Source: Ceraceosorus guamensis (lineage: Eukaryota > Basidiomycota > Exobasidiomycetes > Ceraceosorales > Ceraceosoraceae). From it: DNA of 64,000 nucleotides. This document shows positions 47,605 to 62,824 of the stretch, piece after piece. Each line of letters opens with the position of its first letter. Within the stretch, counting starts at the first letter, position 1. The stretch is from assembly GCF_003144195.1 (NCBI RefSeq), contig NW_020290053.1, positions 46,551 to 110,550 of the forward strand, in the 5' to 3' direction. The notes below the pieces were generated by a model, which worked only from the letters and a program-made list of their open reading frames with translations, did not search any database and had not been told where the DNA came from. The translations under genes and the position numbers were made by a program.

Positions 47605-48278
47605 TCAGGCCTCGAGTGGAGTGTCGTCCCTCGCACCAGCTGAGGGACTGTCAAGATGGGCTTTCTTCTCTGCCATACGCTTCAGAAGGTCCCCTTCGAG
47701 GTCGACAATCTGGTCGCTGATGCCTTGCACAGTGCGTAGCGTCGTATCGAGGAGCGTAATGTCCTTGTTAGTGGCTGCTGAGCAAGGAGGGGTTGGGCAT
47801 CCGCACTTGTAGCAGGGAGGCGGATCCTCTTGATGAATGGCAAGCGAAATGTCAGAAAGTGCATCTCCGTATCGTAGGGCTTTACCTTGAGACTCTCTCT
47901 CCTCCACGATTGCTTCGTCTTCATTGATCATGACGTCGCGAGGATGGATGATGCGCGTATCCTCGGTGCGCTCGTCCAAAGCCGAGCTGAAAACGCTCTG
48001 ATGAAGTTCGCCTCTGTTGCAAGGTGGTCTGGGGCAGCCGCACGTAAAGCAGAACGTAGGATGACGCTTGTGGAGAAAGTAGTGAAGGCCTGTGAGGAGA
48101 TGCGAGGTATCGAAAGTCGGTCAGACAAGCCCATTGCACACGCTCCCCTAAATTTCTCACCGTCGAGGCGCATCATGTCTTTGGAGGAAGAAGACGGCAC
48201 GCAGAGCACCGGCTTCAGCTCTTGTGTTGCGAACATGAGCAGGGCAAAAAGGAGAAAAGCTTTGAATATCGACAACAT
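47605..48278 (-). CDS. Secreted protein with twin CxxCGCPxPPC motifs, 200 aa
   Basis: Exons 48278-48161 and 48089-47605, phase-1 intron of 71 nt, total 603 nt. Signal peptide: MLSIFKAFLLFALLMFATQE, cut probably near VLCVPSS. The mature protein has two copies of a five-residue-spaced cysteine motif: FCFTCGCPRPPC (about residues 52-63) and PCYKCGCPTPPC (about 125-136), roughly 70 residues apart. The rest is acidic with a predicted C-terminal coiled-coil-like helix (LEGDLLKRMAEKKAH). The pattern C-x2-C-G-C-P-x-P-P-C suggests disulfide knots or metal binding in each half; no family is recognised. A TATAAG box lies about 110 bp upstream (48390-48385). Confidence 0.68.
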
Positions 48279-48384
48279 GATGATATGGGCAGTCGATGAA
48301 GTCTCTGAAAAGGGTGTCGGTGATGCGTAGCGTATGGCCTGTGTGACCACTGTGCGGCGGAGAGAACCCACTTTGACGTTCACT

Positions 48385-48390
48385 CTTATA
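48385..48390 (-). promoter_or_regulatory. TATA box (TATAAG)
   Basis: TATAAG on the minus strand about 110 bp before the start codon at 48278. Confidence 0.45.
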
Positions 48391-49928
48391 GCTGTCCACT
48401 CTGGAGTTGAGAGGATGGATGCCCTCCTTAGCTGCTCATTTAGTGACCCAAAACCGAGGAGATGTCGCCAATGATCAAGTCACAAACATCTCGAGTCTCA
48501 CATGCATTTCGAGATCTCACGGCGCATTTCGAATCCACACAATACGACGGATCCGCAACGGCTTTGCACTTCGATTCCAGCAGCTCGCTACACCGGGTAC
48601 TCGTATGTATCAACGCACATTGCACCCTCGAAATGTGAATGGCAGCGGGTCGTCTCGATCGCAAGGTGTTCGACTCGTCTTTGAGCCTCTTTGTTGGATC
48701 GATAGAGTGCCGGACGATGGAGCCGCACTGCGAGTCACCGATGGCTGATCGTGGAAGATTCTCATTCAGTGATTTCATGCTTCGATCATTCCCAAGTCAT
48801 CGGTATTTGCGTCAGGATTCGAGGGGGCGTGGTGGCGCAAGAGCGGGTCAGCATTATTCATTTACAGGTAGATATGAAGGCTTGAATCGATGTGGACGGT
48901 AGTCAGAGCTGAATGAAGTTCGTCACTGAGACAAGACTCACACTGACGTCAAACCTTCCGCAAAGGGGCGGATCCTATACAGGCATTGAAAGCGCTTTCT
49001 ATGCCTCCCGAGTCGCACTTTATACCCTCAAATCAGAGTCAAGAATGTTCCTCTTTCGCATTCCTCGGTCCCTAAACACGTACGCCAGCAGCAACTCAAA
49101 CGTTGTTTCACAATCTGAATCAGAATTAGGAATTGAATCTTAAATGTGCTTGCTTGACGGATCTGCGCTGCGAAATTTCTCATTGACCTGCTCTGATTAG
49201 TCTAGGCATGGTGCGGCCCTTCTTGATGCGCCCTCGTCATGCAAGAGCCGAGACTCGCAATTTTCTTCTGAGACCTGATCTGGCGGTGCGAGACAGCAAT
49301 ACACGATGATGCGCATCCACTGAGACCTGCTTGATCATCGCGCCCAAACGCCGAACGAGCGTGTCTTGGAAGTCACAATCAAGACGAAGGAGAATGTGAA
49401 TGATTCAGAACAAATTGATGGCAAGCTAGTAGTAGCCGAGCAATGACGGCTTTTGTGCATATACACGAGGTCATATGTTTCAGTCATGCACGAGTGCAGC
49501 TTTACCGTGGGTTCTTGCTTCGCTGTGGACATGACGCCTTGATTTACACGTTTGTATTTGATATATCCTGCCATCCAAGATCGTCCGCCGTAGCATTGAG
49601 GCTCCCTCGCGCTTGCACTCATGCTCAGACTGGTTGCATTCGATGATCAACGATTCGATATAGAGGATTGCGATTAAGATTATGATGTCGATGTAAGCAG
49701 CTTCGTATTCATGTATTCTTGATTGTTTTCGTGCTTCCGAGTCTTGAGTTTGAGTGCATATATACAGCTCACGACATCCCGGACGAAGCTGTGCGTGCCC
49801 ACACGGGGAGCAGATTTTCCTGGGCCGGTTGCAAAGTGAGCGTCTGAGATGCTCGTCGCTGTTGTAGAGGCAGCATGGTGATCAGCGTGTTGGCGTGCTT
49901 GCGGTTTCCAGTCGCGCTCACGCTCAGA

Positions 49929-49964
49929 ATGGATGGATGGATGGATGGATGGATGGATGGATGG
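49929..49964. repeat. GGAT tetranucleotide microsatellite
   Basis: About nine ATGG/GGAT units in an intergenic stretch. Confidence 0.9.
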
Positions 49965-51632
49965 GACATTCCTGACTGTGACTGCCCTCAAATCTCGTCA
50001 CATATGTGTAGTCACAGTCAATCTCGAGGGTTGCAATCAAAGCTGGAAATGAAAGTGGACGGCGACGCGGGGAGTCGTCGCTCTGACTCTCTGTCTATAT
50101 CTATACGGGCTGCAAATTGGCTTCATTTACGGTAAGCCACGCACTCGAACTTCCCGAATTCGAATCCGCCTGCGTGCGCATCCAAGATTCGTGACTTGCA
50201 GAAAGGCTCTTGATATGAGCCTGTCACAGTGTCACCCCCTGCTCCGTCTGCTATAGCTGCAGCAGCTGCACGGTGTCTTGACGACATGAGCCCCTGCGAA
50301 AAGAGCACGACTGTGCAAGACTTCCTGACGCATCGCAGCGCACGCCTACTGTGTCGCCGACTATCAAGGCCACATATCTCACAAAGTCGACGCAACAGCC
50401 AGACACGCTCATTTGCTTCAGTCGAAAGCAAGTACCACGGGCTCGGTGCGGGTTTTTCAGTCACGATTGCTGGCAGCGCTTCGGTAAGAGCGTGGTCATG
50501 CTCTGTGGCTGGCGTGTAGGGACCGACCGACGGTGGGGCAGTCAAATGGCTTGGGACAAAGAGAAAAGAGTAGTTATTGTATTCATTGATTGCCCATACC
50601 GGGCCTTCGAGAAGCACGAAGATGAAGCGGGGTGTGTGAGAAGTTCAGCGGGCTGCTACTCTTGACTTTGGCGAACGACGTGATTCAAAGTCCTCGCGGT
50701 ACGTGGGACGTTTCGACGGGGCAGACGTACGGTTTGCATGGTGTCAGCATGCCATCTCGATATTCGAAATCCGAATGAGAGCTCAATTTTGTGCTTCGAT
50801 ATCAATTAACATCTCTTCGATTCGAGCGCGTCGGCGGCAGAGCATACATACCCTGGGCAGGCAATGCCTATGCCTCGTGAAGTCGTCTCGAGAGTCCTTC
50901 GAAGCGTAGTTTCTCATCTTTTGTATGTCTGGCATGTGCACGCTTGAACCTTCGCAGCAGGACGTCCAAGTCGTGAAACGTCGCGTCCGCATGCGAGGAT
51001 TTGAATGCAATCGAATCGCGAATCGATCCCCTCCGCTCGACTGGAGCCGAATTCTTGAGTTTGTCGACTCAAGTCTGGTCGTTGTTGATGGAGGCACGTG
51101 CTGGTGCGCCTAAGCAGTGCATGCCACTGTACTACTGCCCTTTGCACTGTGGACATCCCGTTCGATCGATATACAATCATAAAGTGAATGATGCAGTTCG
51201 TGATAGAGTGGTCACGAGTGTAGGCTTCTATTTGATGTACATGTGCTCGTGGAGGCTTCGTAGGCCACTTTGACCGTAACACGCGATCACATCCTTGTCG
51301 TTGAACGCGCACACGTCCGTCACGCGTTCGTTCAGGGCAAGCGAGCGACCAGCAGCATGCATCACGTGACGCGCTAGCGGGGGGAAAACAGCAACATCAT
51401 CCACGATCCATGCATGCACCTGGGATGGTTGCGTGCCACTCTCGACTCAAAACTCAGTCGTGGGTAACTCGTGACCAGTCACGAGTGCTCGAGACTTGAT
51501 TCAGATTGTCCGCATCACTTCCACGCAATGCCTCAGCTTTTCCGCCTTCAAAGATCTTTCTATCCTGCGACGACGCCTTGCAAGCTCAACGTGAGCTCGA
51601 GCGTAGTGGCCGCTCATTCGTCCACTGACATA

Positions 51633-51672
51633 TCAGCTCAGCTCAGCTCAGCTCAGCTCAGCTCAGCTCAGC
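51633..51672 (+). repeat. TCAGC pentanucleotide repeat in the PRP2 leader
   Basis: About eight TCAGC units end roughly 100 bp before the PRP2 start codon, so they may lie in its 5' untranslated region or core promoter. Confidence 0.85.
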
Positions 51673-51774
51673 CTGGCCTCATCCTCAACCTCCACCCTCG
51701 ACGACCTCCTCCTCCTTCTCTTGCACCATCTCATCAAGGCGCTCACCCGCAACCCCCTTCTCGCACTCGCGATC

Positions 51775-55801
<4,027 letters not shown>

Positions 55802-56010
55802 AGTTTGATGGTACAGGATGATTTTTGATACTTGTAGTATACAAAGAAAATGCAAGGTAGTTTCGTCGTGTCGATCCCACACAAAAACGTTTCGCGTCTC
55901 TCTTCTTGCCTCATTGCCCGCGCTTGTCGCGAAAAAAGGCACCAGTAGCAGCTATGGACGGTCCGAATCGATCAAACGTCCTGGTCGAGTCTCGAATCCC
56001 TTTTCATGGA
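55802..56010. other. Short convergent gap between PRP2 and CHL1
   Basis: Only about 210 bp separate the two stops, so 3' untranslated regions may overlap. A CATTTTCTTTGTATAC-type stretch is on the minus strand, but no clear termination signal is called. Confidence 0.5.
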
Positions 56011-59000
56011 TCAGGAGGTCGGCAAATATGAGAGAGCGGAGTGAAGGAGTGCTGCGTCAGCGTAATGTCGGCAAGAGACGCGCAAGGAGGCGAGATGAGT
56101 GGGGGCCAAAAGAAGGGACTGACAACCTGGTAGACGGGCGCGTATATCCGCACGAGCGAATCGCTTGTCGAGCAGGATCAGAGCGGCCTAAGGAAGAGCA
56201 AGAGAGAGGGGGGTTTGGGTCAGCGAAAAGTCCAGAGGGAGCAAGACGTCCTCGAAGAGGCCGCAGGCGCAACACGAGCTCACATAATCGTTCTGGTGAC
56301 GTATCGCTCTGCCTGCGATCACAAGAGCGTGGGCGCATCAGCGTCGGATCCCTCTGCCGTCATAGCGCCGGGAGCGAATCAGCACGCATGCTTACCGATG
56401 GATTGATTGACGGCTTTCATGCACAGATTAATGTACAGTTCTTGGCCCTGTTCGGCGAGCATGACAAGGGATCAGCGAATGACCAGACCGACACGCTAGC
56501 AATCACCCGCGAGCCTGTCGTCCATTTCACTCACGGCATCCTTCTCTGTGGACGCTAAGTCCAGTGATGAAGTCTTGGCCAAAGTTCGTACATAGCTGCA
56601 GGAAATTTTGGAGCATGTCCAGTTAGCATCCCGATCAAATCGCCGGCTCTTGGCAATGCCCTGTTCAGATGCACGACCCCGCTCGCTCCTGAAGAGCCGC
56701 CAGCTCGACTCACTTCATGCGCTCCTTGAGCTCCACACTTGCAGCATTGGCAAAGGGCATGCCGACCATGATGACCGCTCTAGCCAATCTGTCCGAAAAA
56801 TTGATTCCCTCTGAAAGTTTCGCGCCCACCACGGCCAGCAGCATGGAGCCCGTCCTTGCCGGTACGCCCTGCTTGAGCGAGGCCAATGACGGTTGCAACT
56901 ATGAGAATGAGTACTTGTCGACCGCCAGTACCATGTCGCTCGTTTCATCCTGTAAACAGTCGACGTACTCACCCCAGTCGGGATTTGGTCCGCCGCATCG
57001 ATCGCCGCTCTGTACTCTTCAAGCAACCGATCCACATCCGTCGCATTCTTCGGTTCAAAGAAGATCTATCAAGGCATGTCTGGGGTGAGTCGACAAATTG
57101 ACTGCCTTGAACGGCATCCTATCCTCTCCTTGCAAAGATCAAGTTGTAACGAGAGCGCACCGCTCACCTTCTTTTTGTTGCCCAATCTATTCAGCGCCCC
57201 ACTCTCTTTCCACCTTCGCGTCGCGCTTTCCAAAAAGGCGTAGCTGGGCAAGAAGACGACAAGGCCATGCGGTACGATGTTGCAGTAGTTGGAAAGAGCA
57301 CTGGCTAAATCGTCCAGCTGAATGAGTTGGGCAAATGCAAGTGAGGAGGTATCGAATGGCCATCCAGGGAGGACGAAAAGGCATCGCAACATCGAGCGAG
57401 GCAAATCGAGAAGTAGATGGTTGAGTCTTGTCCAAAACGTGGTTCATTCTAAGACTTTTAAGATGCCTTATGATGTGACTCACAACGTTGATGTCGCCCC
57501 TAGACTCATACTTGAATTCGAATGTTGTGCCTCTAGGTCCGCTAGGCACGATGGCCGCGAGCAAGTTCCGGGCGGGGATGATATGTCCGCAGCTGAATCT
57601 GTGAAATCTTTGCGGGTCGATCTGCGGAAAGAGCTGTGTGGTAAAGTCTGAGATCTAAGCAGCGCCAAAGGCAGCAGTCAAGAGAGGCTTTAGCTTTGCA
57701 AGTCGATGATAAGCATACCTTGGCCTTCGTGTACAGACCGAAATGGACACTCACAGGCTCCATCGTTCCTCCAGCAAGAATGACCGATCTGGCCTTTTCA
57801 AGAATAGGTTTAAATGCTTCTTGAGGGTTGAGTAGCTGGTACCGCAGATGGACCACGCTCTCTTCATCCTGCTCCGAACCTCGCTGCCTCTGACGCAAAG
57901 CAGCGCTCGCGCTCGCCGCACCGACTCCGTGGGGTCTGTCTGACGTTCCGGAGTGCACGGCAAATGCCGCTTCACGTTGGATCTCTTCGATCGAAATGAA
58001 GACCCTTCCATCTTCGTTGCTGTTTGAGAGGGCGAGTATGAACGACTGAATGGCGTGCATGCAGCTGATTGCGCTGCGAGCCGTTCGTCCCTCCGCATTG
58101 CCCGCTCGAGCTTTCATGGCTTGTTTATCTGCATACCCGCTGACCTGGTCGTGATGCGAATGAAGACTGGGAGAGTTAGCGCCCCTTTCCTACAAGTCGA
58201 GGCAAATTGAGGCAGTCCAGGGAAGGATCGCGCGCGAAAGAAGCTGAAATTCGCGCATCAGCATCACCAATCAGCTCACCTTTCTAGCAATCTGAGATTG
58301 TCTCAGATGAGCGTGCAAAGCGACGAGATTGATCTGGTCGAGGGTTCCTCCAATTCTCTTCATCACTTCAGCGCCTTTCAACATCTGCTCCTGCTTTCCG
58401 CCCTCTTTCCCACTCTTTGCTCTGCCTGCCCATTCGCGCGCAAACTTGAGCAGAGCTTCAATGACGGTTCTGAATTCCCTCAGTCTGACCTCGTTGACGC
58501 CCTTGAGTCTCGATGCGAATTTCTCGAGGTACGTTTGGATCTGCTCCTTTGCCACGCGTAGCATAGCCTCATCCACGTGTACCTTACCTCCCTCCAACAC
58601 CGTATCGATGACATTGTGCGCCTCATCCAGCACCACCACTGCCCCGTCCAAACTCGTGCCCAGAGTTTCTCTCGAAGTCTGGCTGAGCAGCAAATTGTAA
58701 GGCAAAGCCACCAACTGGGCGGTCCGTGCAGCTGCGCGCGATGCGTAGTAGGGACACACGCCCATCTCTTTGCCCAGCACAACCAAATCTTCCAAGTCCG
58801 AGACGCGCGAAAAGGCTCGATCGCGATAATCCAGAATCTGCGATCGGCCTTGCGCATCCTGTGCAGGCAGGTATTCGCAGCGCTTTTTGCCTTTGCCTGC
58901 TTGCGTAGTGAGTGAGTGAGTGAGTGAGCGAGTGAGTGGGTGGGTGAGTCAGTAAGTGAGTGAGTGAGTGGGTGGGTGAGTGGGTGAGCGAGCATGTGAG

Positions 59001-60510
59001 CGAGTGAGCCGGTCGAGCAATGCAGCGATGCAGAGGTGGAAGAGGGAGATGTGAAGACGACGTCAATCGCAGTAGCCACAACGCCGCGCACATCAGCGGG
59101 TCGCAGCACTGGTGCGCGTACGCACCCTTTGCCAGATCCCTGCACTTTTCGTTCATGGCCTCCATGCCCTTTGTCTCTCCCGTACGTATGACCTCTTCAT
59201 TGATGCACATCTGTTTCCTGCTAGCCAAACAGACGCATCTCGTATTCTCCTCTTTCACCCGCTCCTGCCGCTCGTCTCGCTTCTCCTCGCTTTCCATCCA
59301 ATCCTTTCCGAACTTCGTCTTCTTGACCTCTGCCACGAATTGCATCAACTGCGAGTGCGTCCTACTAGCATAAAACACTTGCGGCAGCGTAGCAGGTTCA
59401 TCTTCATCCTCCTCCTTCATCGCGGATCCCCAGGTCGGACCTCCCTTGCGCGCCGATGATGATCCACTGGCACCAGCTCGTAGTTGAGCCAAGAGCGCTT
59501 GGACTTCGGAAGAGAGAAAGGCAGAATCGTCGGATGGGATCGGACGAGATGTTTCGTCTCCTGAACCGCTGGAGAGCAGGTAGGAATCCGATTCGAATTC
59601 GGATGCGGCGTCGCTCGTCGTCGTCGTCGTCGTGCGCTGCGAGGGTGAGAGGAAGACTCGAAGGCGTGAGCCAAGTGCAGTTCCACGTCACCGGAATGCG
59701 ACGCTGCACCTGCACCTGCACCTGCACCTCACTCACTCGCTTCTTCTTTTTGTTCCACTTTGCAGCACTCTTCCTCTCCATCGCCATTGAGGAATTCTTT
59801 TCCTTCTGCTGCGCTTGCCGCGCTCTAGCTATCCTCTGCCTCAACTCCACCTGACCCCTCTGCTCGTCCGCTCTCGCACGGGCTTGAGCGTGCGCTCGCA
59901 CCCAGTCCGGCTCAGCATCATCAGCGGCGCTGCTGGATGTGATGCTGGCTGTCGAGGTGGATGCTGGATGTGAGGGGTCGCAAAGCAGAGGAGCATGAGC
60001 ATGAGGGCCCTTCACCCTTCACCCGCGCACGCTCGCACGCCCACACGCACACACGCATACACGCGCACGAGGACACCGATACTCACCAAGCTCACGCGCC
60101 TTCGGACCCTCCAGCACACCCAACGAACCTCTCTGTCCATTCCTCTCAAGCCAAGTGAGCGTCGCGCAGATCAAGCTCAAGCTTTTGCCCGTGCCCGTAG
60201 GACTTTCCAGCACCGCCACTTTACCCTGTTCCGCGCATTCGAAAATGTTTCGCATGAGGTCCAACTGGATGGGATAAGCTTGCGGATAGGGGAACGAAAA
60301 TTCTCGAGAGAGCGACGTGGCGCTCGAGCTGGAGGGTGTGCGGAGGGAGAGGTGAGACGCCTTGGAAGTGCCATCATCGCGGGAGAGCATCGAGTTGCTG
60401 GTGCTGCGCTCAGGCTGGGAGTGGGAGTCGAGGAGAGACTGGCTTGCGTGAGCTCTCTTCTGCCCTGCTCCCGAGCCCGCTTCTTCTCTCCCGCTCAGCT
60501 CCATCGTCAT
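56011..60510 (-). CDS. CHL1: DNA helicase Chl1/DDX11, about 1,045 aa
   Basis: Thirteen exons, 5' to 3': 60510-60087, 59963-59692, 59636-59126, 58896-58280, 58144-57719, 57654-57484, 57317-57168, 57065-56973, 56868-56714, 56595-56535, 56447-56396, 56312-56284, 56187-56011; total 3,138 nt. Motifs: [13 protein letters not shown], Walker [10 protein letters not shown] (about 102-110), YASRTHSQL, an Fe-S cluster set of cysteines (CINEEV, EKCRDL, KRCEYL, VCPYY), [28 protein letters not shown] and NQSIGRAIRHQ. Chl1 (XPD-like superfamily 2, 5'-3') unwinds DNA structures and supports sister-chromatid cohesion in the nucleus. Exon 12 has only 29 nt. Intron 3 holds a CTCA tandem repeat. The C-terminus after DIRARLPG is uncertain: an optional in-frame intron could be removed, but both readings end at 56011. 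Confidence 0.88.
58906..58994 (-). repeat. CTCA-type tandem repeat in CHL1 intron 3
   Basis: About twenty tetranucleotide units (CTCA with variants such as CCCA) on the coding strand. The repeat lies just before the exon 4 acceptor, in the polypyrimidine region. Confidence 0.85.
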
Positions 60511-62362
60511 GCTGAACGCATACAGATGATCCAGATCGGTTTGCGGTTTGCGTGCGTTACGTGGATGTGGTTGTGAATTTGGGCGAGCAGGGCGATGAGG
60601 TGTGAAGGCGTGCCGTGCCGTGCCGTGCCGTTGATGAGGAGGGCCGAGGAAGGGTCAGGCGATTCATAGAGCGGCCGAGCCCGAGAAGCACGCACGACTG
60701 TGACTCGCACTCGAGCTCGCACTCACGACTCGACGGTATTCATCAGGGTGAGGGTGACTGACGACGACAAGACGTGTAGCCGTACACCGACCGCTCTGTG
60801 ACATCCAGCCGCTCCCTCGCATCGTGGAAGGGGATGGGCGGGCAGTCGAGAGTCGAGAGTCAAAAGTGAAGCTGCACGAACTGCAGTCACGAGTTCATCC
60901 AGTCACGCTTTGGCGCGTACGTCGCGCGTCGCGTTTTGCCCAAAGGCTCCGCGGACATCCGCCAGCAGTCATCAAAACGAACAGTCACGTGAGTGTCGTG
61001 ATGGAGATGCATTTGATTCAGAATTGAATTCAGAAGAGGTCGGTCGGCAGGCAATATTCTAGACATTCGTGATTTGTGTGTGTTTCGACCGTCTAAAGCG
61101 ACACCCCCCCAACACGACCCGCGCGACGCCCGCGATTCGGAGCGGGTGTGCTTGCTGCTTTGATCGGCCTTATGTACAGGCGCAGCGAGATCCTGTTCTG
61201 CCTTTGCGTGCGAGGCATCCGATAGGATAGTTGCACTATAAGAAGCGTGAAACGAAGAAGAAGCAGTTGGAAGAACAAAAAGAATGAAAATGAAAATGAA
61301 AATGAACGGCGGTAAGTGTCGAAGGGGGTGATGAGAGCGACGACTGCTTTACAATCGTGAATCATGAATCGCTTGCGCGGCGGTGCTTTTTGGAGGATCG
61401 TCGGTCAAGACCTGCGCGACACTGCTACACAACAAAAGTCCAGCGAATGTGTTTCATGTTACGCTTCATCCTCAGCACTTTGCCTATTTCGTAAGATGTC
61501 CGGCCTCACCAAAGTCCAGTCGCAAGTCACAGTGTGTTTCTCTCCGATGAGCCGTTCGCAAAGCACCAAAACGAAGGGTATTCACGGATGACGGTGTAGA
61601 CGTGCGCTCGGCTTCAACGCACCGTGTGCAAAGCGTGTCTCTCCATTGCGGGCAATCAGAGCAGCGCGGGCCCCGCTATATTCGTGGAACAATTTACACG
61701 TCAGATGTAATGATCCATGCCGCGCTTCTGCTATCCCTTCAGACGGGCTTGACTTTTTCATCGCTACGAGCGCGGATCAAGGTTCTGTCGATGCGCGCGC
61801 GGCGATCGACCGTGTCGCGAACTATCGCAAAGCGCAGGCATTGACGGGCAGGTGAGCGGGACTCTCACAATCACGAACGAATGGAGCGCATGCCACATTG
61901 GCCATGGGAATTTGCGCAAATTTATGCGCCGACTACGACAATCACACTATTCATGCTAACAAGCAAAACAGAGAGAAGAATGGTCATCGTTCAAAAAGTG
62001 TCGTCAAGAAGATCTGGTCGAACAAGATGAGGGGTGTAGGGGTGAGAAAGATGGCATGCGATTGAAAGGTGCGAGGGGGTTGCGGTGAGTAGGGGTGCGG
62101 ATGGAATTAGGTTTGGTGGATGGATTGTAAAAGGATTACAAATGCAGAAGAATGGTGTAAAGATTCAAGACTGTCCGATCGAATGAAGCGAGCGGAGGGG
62201 GGATGCCATCGAGTGATGGACGAGTCGAGGAGGTTGATCCCTCTTCTCTCTCTTATCGTCTCTCTCTCTGGTCTTCTGCCTGGTCCCGTGGAGCGGCCTT
62301 GTGTCAGAAGATGAAAAGTGAAACTCTATCTCTGCCCCTGCGCGTAGTCGTGATCGACCCGC
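60511..62362. other. Intergenic, no supported gene
   Basis: About 1.85 kb between the CHL1 start and the hydrophobin stop. Contains a short ATGAAA repeat (61,283-61,306) and CCGTG/TGCCG repeats (60,612-60,632). Only overlapping short frames. Confidence 0.5.
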
Positions 62363-62824
62363 TTAGTTGATGGGGAGAGGAGTGCAGCCGACCTGGACGA
62401 GGCCGTTGTGACGCTCGCCAGTGCAGCAGACGGGCTATGAGAGAGCAGGTTGAGAAGGGTGTGATCAACAGGTGTCATTCTGGAAGGAAACAGAGCTCGA
62501 TCGCTCTCAAGTGTCACTCACGGTCTGCTTGCACTGGTTGTCAACGTTGGCAGCAGCGCCAATGATGTTGATGGGGATCTTTTGGCAAGAGAGACCAAGA
62601 GTTCCGACCAGGTCGGTGAAGCCGAGCAGAGCTCCGAGGTCCTTGGCGTCATCGCCAGACTTGGTGGTGCCGCAGCATTGAGCAGTGCCGACGGAGCAAG
62701 AGCCGTTAGAGCTGGCAGCAGTGTTGGTGTCTGGCGTGACCTCACCGCCGACTTGGGGAGAGGGAGCGGCCATGACGGCGCTGGCAACGAGTGCGGTGAA
62801 GATGGCGAAGCGAGCGAACTGCAT
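62363..62824 (-). CDS. Class I hydrophobin, 124 aa
   Basis: Exons 62824-62522 and 62434-62363; phase-0 intron of 87 nt; total 375 nt. Signal peptide MQFARFAIFTALVASAVMAA, cut before PSPQ. All eight cysteines fit the class I pattern C-x6-CC-x28-C-x17-C-x5-CC-x12-C-x6: CSVGTAQCC, GLSCQKIP, NQCKQTPVCC and VGCTPLPIN. The fifth to eighth cysteines straddle or follow the splice, so a single-exon reading would miss three of them. Hydrophobins coat aerial hyphae and spores with water-repellent amyloid layers and help attachment to plant or insect surfaces. A TATAAG box is about 142 bp upstream (62971-62966). Confidence 0.9.

Larger units (their letters stand above)
48279..51774. other. Long intergenic region with simple repeats
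   Basis: About 3.5 kb between the divergent secreted gene (-) and PRP2 (+). Contains GAATC-type words (49,030-49,140), a GGAT run (49,929-49,964) and a CAGCT run just before PRP2. No supported protein or RNA gene. Confidence 0.5.

Noticed and set aside
49680-49991. Minus frame with HPSI repeats
   Set aside because: It is just the GGAT microsatellite read in frame; no gene.
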